From assembly GCF_001680005.1 (NCBI RefSeq), contig NC_033564.1:1302001-1366000 (forward strand): a DNA stretch of 64,000 nt, in the 5' to 3' direction. Positions 1-12,303 of the stretch are shown piece after piece. The number at the start of each line of letters is the position of its first letter. Position 1 is the stretch's first letter. The stretch comes from Plasmodium coatneyi (taxonomy: Eukaryota > Apicomplexa > Aconoidasida > Haemosporida > Plasmodiidae). Position numbers and translations under genes: made by a program. Below the pieces are notes generated by a model. The model worked only from the letters and a program-made list of their open reading frames with translations, did no database searches and was not told the origin of the DNA.

Positions 1-1575
1 GATCTCAAAATCGTACAACTCATATTTCAAGGAGAGACAATACAACAAATTTCTAAAGTCCCAACCTAGGGTTGTGAAGTGGTAGTTTGGATCCACGAGG
101 CAGATGTACAGGTGGAAAAAATCTTCCATAACATATTTTAATTTTTTCTCCTTCATATTTTGTAGCTGTTCTTTCAGTTCGCCTAGGCAGCTTAAGGGCA
201 GGGCGGTGAGTCCAGCATAATTGCGCAGTACACCATACGGGCTATTACATTTCACCTTTGGATCATCCAATTGGCACTTACAATGGAATGGGCCGATGCT
301 TGATAACTGCTCCACTGAGTTATCTGAACAAGCGCACATGCAGCTGTTACTTCCTTCATGGTGCTTCTCGCGAATGCCGGACAGATAATCGCACACACTT
401 TTGAATGAGTCCAACGAAGCAAACGCCATTTCTTCCTTCCTCCTCTCCCCACCTTCATTGCAGACTCCTAAACGGTGCAGACTACCCTGGTACATTTTCA
501 TATACAGGTCAGCATTGTGTAGGGATAATTCCTCCGTATCAAACTTTAACAAAAGAAATGCCCCAGATTCTATGAACAGTTTATTCCCCTCAAAAAAGGT
601 GTCTATTTGATGAGACAAGTAGAGCAAATCTCCCACGTTGATGTGGCTCTTTCTCGAATCTAGGTACATCACCTCAGGGTCGATAAAAAAATACAACCGT
701 TCACTCCGTTCTACCATCCTAAAATGGACAGGCGGATTTACTACCGGATTGGCCAAGCTATAATAGCACAGAAAATCCTTAAGATCAAAAAAGGTTAAAA
801 TTAAATAGGTGTTTATTTTTTCAAAGTAGTTTAGCTCATTTTGTTTATATAGCCAAAAGGAATCCTCGTAGATGCTGTCTTGTTCTGATCCATCGTTGGG
901 GCCACTGTCCACGCGGCTAGCTTTTTGCAAGTACCCCCTCAAATTGCTCATTGCGTGATTAATGTGTGTGCACTTTTTCGTGGCTAGAAATTCCTCCAAC
1001 GTGTTGAAGTTTAATAAAATGCCCCGATATTTCTTTGAAAACGTGTTCCTTCTCTTCGCCTTGGCATCCTTCCCCTGTGTGTTCTTTATACCTGTGCTTG
1101 TGTGCATCGTACAGAACAACTTTTCTGCTTCATCGCTTGGACCACTCGGAACAGTCAGCCCTGAAGTAACCTTTTCCTCTTCTACCATTCCATCATGGTT
1201 CATACTGCACGCTGCACTTTGACCGATTTTCCCCTCCCCATGCGGAAAAGAATTCTTATCAATTTCCACCACGCTGCAACTCACGTAGGGATGCTCAAAC
1301 AGAACCGGTTCCGAAGAATTTGGCCGACAGGGATGATTCACCGTCACCTTCATTCTATGCACGTTCCTACTCGAAAGCAAATCGATGTACTCACATCGAT
1401 GCTTGTATATTTCCATTTTCTGTTCATACAATTTTGTGAAAAAAGAAATGTCCATTTTGAACTCATTGTGGCAGTGCTTCAGAATGTCCACCCTTTCGGT
1501 TGGTTCCCTTTTTGGCTGTTCTTTTTGTGTTTTCTTCTCCCCTGATGGGGGTTTCCCTAACGTTGGGTCCACCAT
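1..1575 (-). CDS. ATG7: ATG7-like E1 activating enzyme, N-terminal half (partial)
   Basis: An open frame of 525 codons runs on the minus strand from an ATG at 1575 to the window edge with no stop; an in-frame stop lies upstream at 1675-1677. The predicted protein matches the ATG7 N-terminal domain: a DSFW motif followed by an ELNYFEK helix (human has a similar GFWHEL segment), then INTYLILTFFDLKDF (human LNKFLLLTFADLKKY), then a VDP...GWDFRNLLY segment at the left edge (human PGWPLRNFLV). ATG7 is the E1 that activates ATG8, which in Plasmodium acts at the apicoplast. The adenylation domain and catalytic cysteine lie beyond position 1. Residues 1-180 are a low-complexity, lysine-rich extension typical of Plasmodium. 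RPS18 is next to ATG7 in P. falciparum too, as I recall, which supports the call. Confidence 0.85.
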   Translation of the reverse strand, partial: MVDPTLGKPPSGEKKTQKEQPKREPTERVDILKHCHNEFKMDISFFTKLYEQKMEIYKHRCEYIDLLSSRNVHRMKVTVNHPCRPNSSEPVLFEHPYVSCSVVEIDKNSFPHGEGKIGQSAACSMNHDGMVEEEKVTSGLTVPSGPSDEAEKLFCTMHTSTGIKNTQGKDAKAKRRNTFSKKYRGILLNFNTLEEFLATKKCTHINHAMSNLRGYLQKASRVDSGPNDGSEQDSIYEDSFWLYKQNELNYFEKINTYLILTFFDLKDFLCYYSLANPVVNPPVHFRMVERSERLYFFIDPEVMYLDSRKSHINVGDLLYLSHQIDTFFEGNKLFIESGAFLLLKFDTEELSLHNADLYMKMYQGSLHRLGVCNEGGERRKEEMAFASLDSFKSVCDYLSGIREKHHEGSNSCMCACSDNSVEQLSSIGPFHCKCQLDDPKVKCNSPYGVLRNYAGLTALPLSCLGELKEQLQNMKEKKLKYVMEDFFHLYICLVDPNYHFTTLGWDFRNLLYCLSLKYELYDFEI

Positions 1576-2934
1576 CGCCTCTGATCTGTGGTGCGAACTG
1601 CTCTGCCTTTGCCTTATTCTGCCCAAAGGGAGGTGAAAAGTTAAACAGATTATTTTTTTTTTTTCCTTTTTTTGTTATCCACCCTATGTAGTAAGGAGCG
1701 ACAAAATGGGGTGAACAACTTTGTGATACACTGTTTGTGTCCCTGTTAGGGAGAAATGTTGCACCAACGGGGATGCTCTCCTCATGCTTAAGATTAGCAC
1801 ATTTTAAAACAATTTGTTGCTACCCTTTTCACGCAAAAGGGAGTGTTGCTTATGACATGCCAGAGGTGGTGACTACACATGGCTGAAATGGTGCAGAAGA
1901 AATTGGCTCCCCAAAATAAGGCTAAATTGTTGGGGGTAGTCCAAATGATAGAAGCCTTGGAACAGAATATATTAAAATGCACGCCTTCGCAATTTTGCCT
2001 CACCTGCTTAACGCGCATGTAAATGAACATGCCACACACATGTGCACATTTTTGGGAGGTTGTCCTTAATTTCAAAGTGACCCTTTTTCTCATCACTACG
2101 CATGTTGGCCCGTGATACTGCACATTAACCAAAGCGCAACCATGCATTAGCAGAACGACGTAGTTTGTTACGCAAAAAAGAAAAAAAAAAAAAATAGCAA
2201 ATTTAACCTTATCCTGCCTTATTGTCCTCCATTTAAGAAATAATTTTTAAATGGCACATTTAAGTTGGAAAGGTATCACCTAAATATGCTCCTTTCAATT
2301 TTTTCGTAAATTTGTACCAAGATAATGGGGGGAGGGCACAGCTTTACAACCCCTACAACGTCCACCTATATGTGTATGCGAAATTTAGGACCGCCCCACC
2401 AAGAGGTATTTGCGATAGCGCATAATTCAATTAGCCAGGGAAAATTCTTCCTGTGTACAAAGCTCCCCATGAACGATGTAGTTTCGATTAATTTTTATGA
2501 CCGTACCTTTGGAACACGTGGAAATGGCGGCACGATGGCCATCCTTACCATACACATGGCTTGTGTTAGCATTGGTAGCGGTGCTGGAGAGTAGGAGTAC
2601 ACCCAATAAAGGTAGCGGCGGAGGAGGAAGTACAACAATATGGTATGCTCAACAGGCATTAAAAGAATTCCTCCACCTCGCTTACACCAACTTAATCGTA
2701 AAAGTCGACTCAAGGATATTTTAAATACGCCTGTTACGGGGCTTCGATCTCTGCTTAATTAGTTCAGCCATATAAATATGCACAACAACACAAACAGTTG
2801 TTCTGGTCTTTTTTTTTTTTTTTTTTACCAAAATTATAAGAACCGTTCATGCAAAATGTTTAAAAAAAAAAAACATGCACACACACATGTCAGGTAAAAA
2901 AAAAAAAATGCAAAATGGCTAGCTGATAATTCAT
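1576..2934. other. Intergenic spacer between ATG7 start and RPS18 stop
   Basis: This spacer of 1.36 kb holds the 5' flank of ATG7 and the 3' flank of RPS18, both on the minus strand. It contains several A and T homopolymers (2177-2192, 2811-2826, 2899-2908). Short open frames are present, but none has recognisable protein content, so I call no gene. Confidence 0.6.
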
Positions 2935-3640
2935 TTACGCTCCCTTCTTTTTGGAAACACCAACAGTTCTTCCTCTTCGTCCAGTGGTCTTGGTATGTTG
3001 ACCACGAACTCTCAGTCCCCAGTGGTGACGTAGACCTCTGTGCAGTCTGATTTTTTTCATTCTTTCCAAGTCCTCACGTAGGTAAGAGTCCAGTTGGTTA
3101 GCAATGACGTGCAGATTTTTTCCTTCCTTTACATCCTTCCTTCGGTTTAAGAACCAGTCGGGGATTTTGAATTGAGATGGGGCATTCATGATGTGCACAA
3201 TCTGTTGAGCGGGGCAGAAAAATGGGGAAAAACATCACCATATGGTTGGAGGTATGCATATGCGCGTCGCAGGGGAAGCGCATAACAAAAGAGTGCAACA
3301 CGGATGATGGAAATAAAGATTCGCTAGCATGCTACGTAGCAGGCATATGCGATAAGTATATATCCACGCGGTCGAACGTCAACAGGGCGGATTGCTGCAG
3401 ATTTCGCTAGGCATATTATGATCCTCTTTCACTTACGTTATTTATCTCCTCCGTGGTGAGTTCTCCTGCTCTCTTGGTCGAGTCCACATTGGCCTGCTTG
3501 CAAATCACAGTGGCCATTCTCTTCCCAATTCCCTTTATGGCCGTCAAGGCAATGGTAACCTTTTCCTTTCCATCAACGTTGGTATTCAAGATTCTCAGTA
3601 TGTGCTGAAAATCGTTTTGGTCCATCACTTGTAGTGACAT
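2935..3640 (-). CDS. RPS18: 40S ribosomal protein S18
   Basis: Two exons on the minus strand, 3640-3437 and 3201-2935, joined by a GTAAGT...CAACAG intron in phase 0. The protein has about 156 residues, the normal S18e/uS13 length. Exon 1 carries MSLQ, FQHILRILNTN and the helix-two-turns-helix segment AIKGIGKRMA. Exon 2 carries FKIPDWFLNRRKDVKEGK, LREDLERMKKIRLHRGLRHH and the basic tail GLRVRGQHTKTTGRRGRT, which is nearly invariant in eukaryotes. It is a component of the small-subunit head, near the P-site tRNA and the bridge to the large subunit. It ends in VSKKKGA. The 3'-intact gene and clean splice sites argue for a functional housekeeping gene. Confidence 0.97.
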
Positions 3641-6270
3641 TTTTGGCGAACTACTATTTTTCTACTGGAGTTTATAAAGCAGATGGTACTGCGCAGGGGA
3701 GAAGAGAAGTTAATTAGCAAGTGATCAATGAGGAAGTATATGTTCCGTTGGTATTCACTGGCTGGCTGTTTATTTCTTTTTTGTTTGTTTTTTTTTTTTT
3801 TTATATGCCACAAAATTGTTTGTAAAAAATTAATTCTGGCTTTTTTTTCTCCAAGCTTTGCAATAAAAAATATTCGTTTCCTGCGCAAGTGGCGGTTATA
3901 TATTCTTCCTGTGCGTGGGAATTTTTTTCTGCATTGTTCCTGACGCGTATTTAAAATTTTTTTTTTTTCCTTCAATTTTGCGCTGTTTTGTGGGTTTCAC
4001 CTTTTCGCGTTTTCCTTATGTTATTTTAATTTTTTGGGAAAAGATGCAAATTTTTCGTTGTCACCTAAAGTTGCACGTATGTCACGATGAGCATAAAAAG
4101 CGTGTCGTCCGTCGCGCTAAGCCTGCATTAACCCAATGGGGGAAAGGAATATTTTTGCTGCTTGAACTTATGGGTTAGCTACGCTTTTAAGGAAGTCACC
4201 CATTTGGTTAACATATGCCAGTTCGTTGTGGAAATGTATTACAGAGCGCTATATGTCGTGGTAAGGGGAAGGGAGCAACGCCGGGGTGCACTAGGGGGAT
4301 GATTTATCATGGGTGGATCCCCACTTAACCCTCCTTCCCACGCTCAAAGGGGAATAAAAAAAATGTATAATAAATAAAAACGTGGCGCATAAAAGTGGAA
4401 AAAAATGTAAGCAAACAAAACGGCATATGAAACAGGTTTCCGCCCCTTTTTTAAGCACCTAAAGTAGGGAAGGTATTCCGCATGGCCCAGTCAAATTTAT
4501 TTTTTATTCGTGATCACCGCGTCATTAACTTCCCGCCTACTGCGAGAGAAAAATTTTTATATGACACAAAAAAGAAGGGGATGCCATTCTAATGATCTTT
4601 CCTGTTTTACGAAATTGTTTTAAAGCTGCCAGCCGTTTTTATTTTCCCCAAAGGGGGAAGAAGTTACGTAAGCTTAATTGGAAAACTCCGGAAAAATGCA
4701 CCCCCTTGTGGGTACGTACATACAGTTATATAATTATATAAATGCATGTTTTCTTTTCCATGTGTGACTTAATTTTGGGTGTTCTTTGTGCACTACTGGA
4801 AAGCACAACCGTAACGTAGTAAGCGGCACGACGGTGTTTATGCATACTGAAGTTAGAAGAAGAGCACTGGGGTGATGAACCAGTCGGTCTGGCGCATTGC
4901 CCTACGAAGCCCTAGTGCTAGGCGGAATATGGTAAAAATCCGTTTCACCATTCCTGCAAATCATAAAAAGACGACACGTTCGTGGGAAAGGAAAGCCGAA
5001 TGAATTTACCACATACCATCGCGCGCGAAACATGTTAACGTGTTTGCGTATGCCACCCCTCGTTCTGTCTTCCCGGTTCGCTAAACCTCGTCAGCCAAAT
5101 GGTTGTTAACTGCGTCATCTCTCTGGGATAATAGAAGATGCAAACTTTTTAAGCTTCACAAAAATTTGGCCAACTTCTAAAAAATGATAAAAAAAAAAAA
5201 AAAAAAATTCCCCCTTTTGGGCCCCCCTTTTGCATGCGCAGCAATTGTGTAGAAATAAATGTATACATTTGCGGTGCTTCCGTCTGGTCAATTTTTCGGA
5301 ATGGAAAGACGAATAAGAAAAAATAACTTACAACTTCTTCCCTGTTGTGTAAAATGCCAACCAGGCTAGGGAGGCGCCTTCCCGGAAGAAGTTATGCATA
5401 CACTACGCATGCACATATGCATGTCAAATGGGACTCAACAACGTGGACGCACAATTCATTTTCGCATGCACGTCATAGTAAATGCGAAGCGTTCGATTCG
5501 AAGTGCAGCTCTCCTCATGGGGATGCACACCTCCAACATCCGTTCCCAAGGCGAGCTGCCTAACGCGATGTTGGCCCACACATTTAAAAAAAGTAAAATT
5601 CAAAAGGTGCTCCGTGTTGTTCTAACCCATTTGGAAATAAAATAAAATTTGAACGGATATTACGTAGCGCTAACTCGCTTAAAAAAAAAACAATTACATT
5701 TTTTTGTTAATCCACACAACTGGTAACCTTTAACAAATCTGCAAGCAAGTAGAAAAAAATGCAAAATCGCAAAAAATGTAAAAGAGAAAAAACGGGCACA
5801 TTATGCATGAAATTTAACCCTTTTGTACATAATTTTCACATTCTTAACAAACCGTGATGGAGCTACAACTCCGTCTATTCACGTGCTTTTCCGCAACCAC
5901 TTTTTGAAAGTAAGCCCAAGCGGCGAGTTGCTTCTTTTTTTTTTCCCCCCCCGCGCACGCTGTTCATTCCCCATGTTTCCATAATGACAAGTACGCATCG
6001 TTGTACATTCCTTTAGAATTTTTTTTTTAAAAAATATAAAAAAGTGAACAAATGAAAGAAGATTAATTGTAAAGGAATTTTTTTTTTTTTCTCCTAATTA
6101 ATAAAAACAGAATTATAAAAAAATAAAAATAAAATAATGACCGAGCAGCCTGGTTGTACCTAGCCCCCCAAATGATAAACACCCAAACACAAAAGGGGCA
6201 TAAACACTTAAAAAGGAAATAATTGAAGAGAAACACGACGAATGTTAAAGCAGAGTTCGAAACAGGGAAG
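3641..6270. other. Divergent intergenic region, RPS18 / J-domain gene
   Basis: A spacer of 2.6 kb between the RPS18 start (minus) and the J-domain gene start (plus), so it should hold both promoters. It contains T and A homopolymers (for example 3788-3802, 5188-5208, 6078-6090) and AT-rich stretches directly upstream of both starts. I found no convincing gene, tRNA or repeat family in it. Confidence 0.6.
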
Positions 6271-8833
6271 ATGAAAGGGGGTATTAACGGTGAAGGGGGC
6301 GAGGGGGACGCTGATGATTTTGTGAGAGAGGAAAAGATGGGACATGAGAGGGACGATCATCAAAGTCGGGAAAAAAGTGTAACCCAAAATGGACTAAGTA
6401 GTTTGACCCCCAGTGGGGTGCAACGCCAAAAGCAGCATGCTCCCCCAATATGGGTGGGAATAAATAACCACGTGAGGATTAGCCAACCGAGTAGCCCCAG
6501 CAAAGAGAACGCAAGTGCGAAGAAGAATTTCCCACTGAAGAGCAACATCCCCAACCCCATCAGAAAACACACCATACTAAGGAGCACAAGCCCTATAAGG
6601 GAATGCATCTCTACGAAAGGCACCATGCCTAAACATTCAGTGGGAGAAACAAGACCGACAAGCGAAATGGAACCAACCATTAAATCTCCCCTAATACACA
6701 CTATCCAAGCGAATGAAAAGAAAAAGAACAAAATGAAGAACATCACGTCGATACAGATTCCAGCACACAGAAACATAAGCACCTCTGTTAAAACGATTCC
6801 CCAACAAGTCTTGAAAAGTTACATTTATATGACGAATAGTGAAAGGAACAATTTTTACATGAACACGGAAAGTACAGATAAAAAAGGACAGACACAAAAG
6901 TTCCCTCTTCATCTTTTAAAAGAGCGAATACTGAACTTTAGCAAAAGACCCAGGGATATCATTTCAAAGCTATCGAGCAACTGCAATAGTGGCAAAAATT
7001 TGGAGAAAAATAAAAAAAAAATAAAAGTTGATAAGGCAGAAGAAAATGATGATGTTATCCTTTTGGAGGGAGATCAAAATTCACCTTGCCGTTCAGGTGA
7101 AAATGGGCCAAAAAGTAGCAACACGGGAAAGAACAATTTGGTGGAGGGACACAATAAGGGGAAGAAGACAGGTGCAAGTAGTACCTTCAATTTTTTGAAA
7201 ATCCCCCTTGCAGTGAAACGGAAAGATGGTAAAATTACCATCAGAAGGAACAGCATAGCAATTGCCGGTGCGGGCATAAAAAATAAACAAAGTAGCGCAA
7301 ATCGCACGAGTGGACAAAAAAGTGACAGTGTAAAAAACTCGTCGTTTAAAAAGATTTTTAGTGAGGAGGAGGCACACAAGATAAGGCTAAATTACGACAA
7401 TAATTTTAGCGGCATGGAGAAGAGGGAAGAAGAAAAGGTAAAGAACTTCTACTGTAAGTTTTACAAATGTACACATGCTACGCAAAAGGGAAGTGAGATC
7501 AACCCAGGTTCATCAAGCGACGCCGCAAATCTACAAACTTCCTGCTTACGAACGCTCGATGCGCCGTCCAAATACTGCAAATCGTGCAGGAAATTTTTAA
7601 AGCTGCTCATATCTCACGGGAACAAGTACAAAGGAACGCTAATAGGCATAAACTTTATCCGCCCAGACGTGCAAAATATTCTGTACGCGTACAAGTGTCA
7701 TAAACAACATGAATTTAACTTGTCCCTCTTTCACATTATGCACAATTTGTGGTGCCCGCATGATTATTGCCTGTTCGAGTGTAAGGGCAAGAATGAGAAA
7801 AACTACGCAACTGAGTTTTTTCGCCTCAAAGAGTTGGACACCATGAAAAAGCAGAAGGACCTGTTTTTCCAGGCCAAACTGTTTTTCCGCATCCATCCGG
7901 AGAATGGTAATAATTGCGTCCGTATATGTGTGCAAAAAAAAAAAAAAAAATAATAAAATATACATATGCATGGGTATATACATTTTAGCTAGCTGACTAG
8001 CCATTTCCCCCCAATGACTTTTTTTTTCCCCATGCAGCCTTGCCAGACAGCAGCGAAAACGCCGGCGCAGAATGCACCGATGATGGTAGTGACGATTTTA
8101 AACATACCTAAGAGACAACTTGTGTGTATGTGTGTATACATTAGATTCATCCCCACAAGCGCATGTGCAGATCGGTATGCTTACCCAACTGAACAACGCA
8201 TGCATATCGCTTTTTTTCACTCTTCAGTTGAGAGGATTATAAGGAACGCCAAGGACCCATGGGAAGTTCTCCAGGTATGTCAAGCGGCAGTTTGCATGTG
8301 TGAAAAAAGTATGTACATATGGGTGAGTACCACGATGTAAGTGCTTATTTTTTTTCACAATTGGACCAGTAAACCTGTGTGGTCATTATTTCCCCTCCCC
8401 CTTTTTTTTTTTCTATGCCCTTGCGCAGATCAAGAAATTTTCCAAAATGGAGTTGTGTGACAAGGAGTTGAAAAGTAAAGCACGAAAAAATTACCGTGCC
8501 CTGGCTCTGAAGATTCACCCTGATAAGAACAAAAGTAAAAATGTAAGTGGAGCTGAGACAAGCATGGGCCTACTTGTATGTTATACGCTTGTGTGTACAT
8601 GCGTAGAAAATGTGCTCCCTTTTAGGGAACAACGCATCCCCCCCAAGGGAAGAAGTTTCGTCGGCAATGCGTTTGCATGTGGAATTATTCCTCCTGGTGC
8701 ACCATCGTCGATGCCTGAAGGCAGTTGCATAAATGACGCTCCTCCCCATTTGACAATTACGCTTCCCTTTTTGCAGGCCACGTTAGCTATGAACATTTTA
8801 ACCAACTCGATGAAGGCAATAACATCCCCGTAG
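6271..8833 (+). CDS. J-domain (DnaJ/HSP40-type) protein, C-terminal J domain
   Basis: Five exons can be joined with matching phases: 6271-7906, 8038-8085, 8228-8274, 8429-8542 and 8777-8833, giving about 633 residues. The frame is open upstream of the first ATG only to a TAA at 6220, so ATG 6271 is chosen. Residues 1-440 are polar, low-complexity and rich in Lys, Asn and Ser. A conserved-looking Cys/His-containing segment follows (CKSCRKFLKLL, then CPHDYCLFECK). The last exons encode DPWEVLQIKKF, then LKSKARKNYRALALKIHPDKN with the HPD motif, then a short final helix, i.e. a J domain at the extreme C terminus. Through HPD it should stimulate an HSP70 ATPase. No G/F-rich or zinc-finger region is seen, so it is a type III (class C) J protein. 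I recall a DnaJ gene at this position in P. falciparum chromosome 11. The donor at 7906 is a choice between two in-phase options. Confidence 0.75.
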
Positions 8834-9057
8834 CAGCATTTTTGAGTTTGACACACAGAAATAGTTACAAATAGAACAGTTGTCTGTTTTTTTTTTTTTT
8901 TGGGGGGGAAACCCCCTTTTAATATGGAACAATATGAAGTTGTTTAAATCCTTCCCTTTATTTGTGTATTTTTAAAAATGTGTAGATATGCAAAAAAAAA
9001 AAAATTGTTTCTTTTAATCATTTGTTTTGTGTAGCTCGTATCATGCGTTGAAATTGC

Positions 9058-9176
9058 TCAGATCGTAGACGCAGCAGCGGATGCGGCTTTTTCCTGCAGC
9101 TTTTTTATGTAACCTGGATTGAATGCCTTTCGTTTTACGTAGTCATTAGAATCCTTTCTTTTAATGCGGTTAATCG
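9058..9176 (-). other. Possible terminal coding exon of a small basic protein
   Basis: On the minus strand, 38 codons ending in TGA at 9060-9058 read like coding sequence: RKAFNPGYIKKLQEKAASA near the end, with balanced codon use. A stop lies in frame just upstream (TAA about 9178). Further upstream, in the same frame, another open stretch at about 9290-9180 begins MRTKKLASFPKYKQ and is highly basic. An AG at 9177-9178 could be a splice acceptor, but it has no pyrimidine tract and any intron would be implausibly short. I do not recognise the family. It may be a small basic protein with an unresolved intron, or chance. Confidence 0.25.
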
Positions 9177-9679
9177 CTTAATGAATTTTTTTTTTAAGTA
9201 CAATATATACTCTCCACTTGTTTATAAAATGGCGTTTTTTTTTTTTTTTCTGCTTATATTTGGGAAAGGAGGCCAATTTTTTAGTCCGCATGGTGCACAT
9301 TTGTTATACACCTGCGGGTGTGCCCTTTTTCTTCCGATTGAGTTTGCCGCCCAGGTTATGTTTTTTAAATTGACAATTTGAAGAATACGTAAATTATTTT
9401 TTTTCTCTCTCCACGCCCTTTTCGTTCCCTTTTATTGTTTCTTTGTTTATTTTTTGTGAATGCTTTTTTTTGCATTTTATTTTTTTTTTAAAACCCCATT
9501 CTCCGTTAAGAGTAACTACATTTTTTAAGGAAACTTTTTTTTTAGTTTAAACGATATCTTATGTGACATTTTTAATGCATCCTTTGCCCCTTTATTCGGG
9601 ACACTCCCTCCATCGTATAGCAATAGGTTTGGTATTGCCAAAATAGAAGGACCACTACGTCCGTTCCGCCATCTCCGAA

Positions 9680-10866
9680 ATGATTAACAATTTTAAATCC
9701 CCCCCATCGAATGACCCGATTAAGAAGCTGCAGAATTTGCTGAACAATTGCCTCTACTCCGTCGTCGTTAGTTTGAGTGAATATGCAACAGAGTGTCCCC
9801 AAGTGGTCGATCGGTTGCCACTCAGTGGATAGCTGAACGGCTGGACATGGACTGAAATGTGCACACCAAGTTGCATGCACAGCGGCTAAGAGGCGTATTC
9901 ACAAGTTCGCCTGAACGGTGGAGGCAAAATTGCGTCTACACTGATCAGGCATTTTTGCGTGCAGCACTTTATACGAACACATTTCACCCTCCGCCTTTTC
10001 GTTCAATCTGAAGGACGTGCTGAGCAACTTATCCTACCAAGGGGAGCCCAAGGAGCTGGAAGTTGTTCCGGAGGAGGAGAGCGAATATGCCTACTTTGTG
10101 AATTTGCTCAAGGAGAGGGCCGCCGAGATTGAGCGGGAGAGTGAGGAAGCGGTGGAACAAGTACAGGCGTTGGTAAAGGAAGAAGTGAAGGAGGAAGTGA
10201 AAGAAGATGCAAAGAGAGAGTTCAAGGAAGATGCACACGATGAAGTGAAGGAAGCGAAAGACGGGGCGGACCACCCCACTAGGGAGGACGACCCAGAGAA
10301 GGATGGCCAAACGGACCAATCGGAAGACACGTCAAGTGAAGCAACGAGCGATGGATCATACGAAGGGTCAAGCAGTTCATCGAGTGGACCATCCAACGAT
10401 GACAAGATGAACAAAAAAGAAACGGACGACGAGCAGATGCAACGCTCCATGGAGGAAGGACCCCCAAAAAAGTATTTTGTCAAACCCTATTTTGAAACCC
10501 CCTTGCAGGAAGAAATCCTAGACCGAGTAGAACGAATGAACTTGATTTTAAAAATGATAGACTCCTGCATAGAGGAGCTGCCCGATTCGTCGATGAATGA
10601 AGTGAGTGCAAGTGTGTCCCGTTAACATAATAGCGGCAGGGTATTCTGCGCTTCCACCCCTGGTGCAGCCACACGGAAGTAATACACAATATATGTGCAC
10701 CGCTTAAACAACCCCCTTACAGGAAGAAAAGTGCCAGGAAATGAAGGCGTTGCAAAAACGGAAAGACGATTCCAAGGAGGAGTTAAAAAGACTCTACAGC
10801 GAATACGACGCCATCTACAGTTACGTCACGGATAACCTGCGGGACATCATTATTAACACGGAGTGA
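9680..10866 (+). CDS. Probable Mediator subunit Med21 (Srb7)-like protein
   Basis: Proposed exons are 9680-9770, 9949-10601 and 10723-10866. The last two are secure (donor GTGAGT at 10602, acceptor TTACAG at 10722); the first donor and the acceptor at 9948 are less certain. The protein has about 295 residues. It starts with a helix (IKKLQNLLNNCLYSVV). SPSAFSFNLKDVL and EYAYFVNLLKERAAEIE follow. A long acidic insertion of Glu, Asp and Ser lies at about 80-190. The end is LILKMIDSCIEELPDSS plus a terminal coiled coil. Human Med21 shows the same order, including EYAQLF and IDVLIDSLPSEES. Med21 is the hinge protein of the Mediator middle module and pairs with Med7. The acidic insertion splits the domain and is Plasmodium-like. 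Identity is by motif match only. Confidence 0.5.
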
Positions 10867-12303
10867 CTGCCAGAAGGGAAGGTTCTGAAGTCGCCCTGCG
10901 AAGTCTCTCTCACATTGGTTTGGCAGCTGTTTAAAAAAAAAAAAAAATGATCCTCTTTCCTCCTTCAGGGTTCTTCACATATTGTATATGATGTTTTTGC
11001 CATGTGAGGAAATTTTTTGAAAAAAAAAAAAAAACATGTTCCCTGCCTGGCCTTATTTTAAATTTATCTAAAGGGAGTAACAAAAAGGGGGTCGTTAAAA
11101 GGGGAAAAAATGTTTATTGTTTTTTTTTTTTTTTTTTTTTTCTTATTCCCAAGTGGGCTTCGCTCCTTTTGTGGTGTTGTTTCCTCGCCCGTTTCATTTT
11201 ATCTCCCCCAAGAAAGCCCGTGCAAAGAGAATAAAATGCATACCCATACCACATTTTGCCGCAGCTTTTTACGCGCCATCCCAATTAAATGGTAGGACTA
11301 TATGTCCCTTTGGTCAGTGCGCATGCTGTTGCTGTTGTTGCTGCTGTTGCTGCTGTTGCCCCGCGTCGAATTCCCGCGCTGCTAAATTAAGCGACCCATT
11401 ATCGTATCGCTACATACAAACTAGCTCTTTTGAAAAAACTGCACGGGGCGTATAATATACGTAGCCCCACCCCCTGCAGCCAACTTTTTTTTTGTAAAAT
11501 AAACAAAGGGAAGATTTTTCCTTTTTTCTGCAACAAGGACCATGCTTGGCACAAGGTGAAGATTTCTCCAGCGGGAATTTTTTCTTTTTTTTTTTTTCCA
11601 ACTCTGCATATGCTACCCACCTTGGGAAAAAGAAAAAAAAAAGAACGGATGAATCGTTCCATTTTTAAGGTTATACTTTTAGAGCTACTTTGAATTCCCT
11701 TTTTATGTCATCTTCACGCCAACTGTGTTTACAATTTTTTTCGTGCCCACGCGAACGCTTTAAAAAGGCGACGTGGTCGAAGTTGGCTACATACATCCCC
11801 CGCAGTGCAAGAAGGGGAACTCTGCACGTTTGGTTGTTAACTCAACTTGGGGGGAACAGTTCGTTCGTGGAGACGGGACATCCATTTTGTTTACCAGTCC
11901 GGGAATCTGGGCAACAGGAGCGCGGTTACGTGCCAATTGGGATTTATGCATATGGCAATTGTTGTCACGTAGAGACGGCAACTGCTAAGCAAAACAATCC
12001 GTGCAAGCGCTACCCCAAAAGGTGAACCTTCTGGATATCCCATTTAGTTACTTCACTAGTCGACTCTACATCGTAGCATGGTAAAATTTGATGGGGAAAA
12101 AAATTGAAGCGCATTAGTGGGAGATAACTGCCAGGAAGAGCTGCATTTTTTGCAGTTGCGGAGGGGTAACATTGGGGAAGGATAACCCTGAGGGGAATAG
12201 CCTTTTTGGGAATATACCCCCCAGGTGAAGGAACCACTTTGGGGAAAATTCCTCCCGCGTGGCTTCACCTTTTTGCGCCGCTAACCCGCTAACCCTCCAC
12301 CAA
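10867..12303. other. Intergenic spacer with a CTG/TTG triplet run
   Basis: A spacer of 1.4 kb between two plus-strand genes. It has A and T homopolymers (10933-10946, 11117-11141) and a CTG/TTG triplet run at about 11324-11359. I see no convincing gene; the short frames present are compositionally random. Confidence 0.55.

Noticed and set aside
4865..4940. GTGATGA box resembling a C box of a C/D snoRNA
   Set aside because: No CTGA D box or terminal stem at a suitable distance.
9572..9880. Minus-strand open frame of 102 codons
   Set aside because: It is antisense to the first exon and intron of the Med21-like gene and has no coding character.
11324..11359. Triplet run read as poly-Cys or poly-Gln
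   Set aside because: No supported exon covers it; it is a CTG/TTG microsatellite in a spacer.
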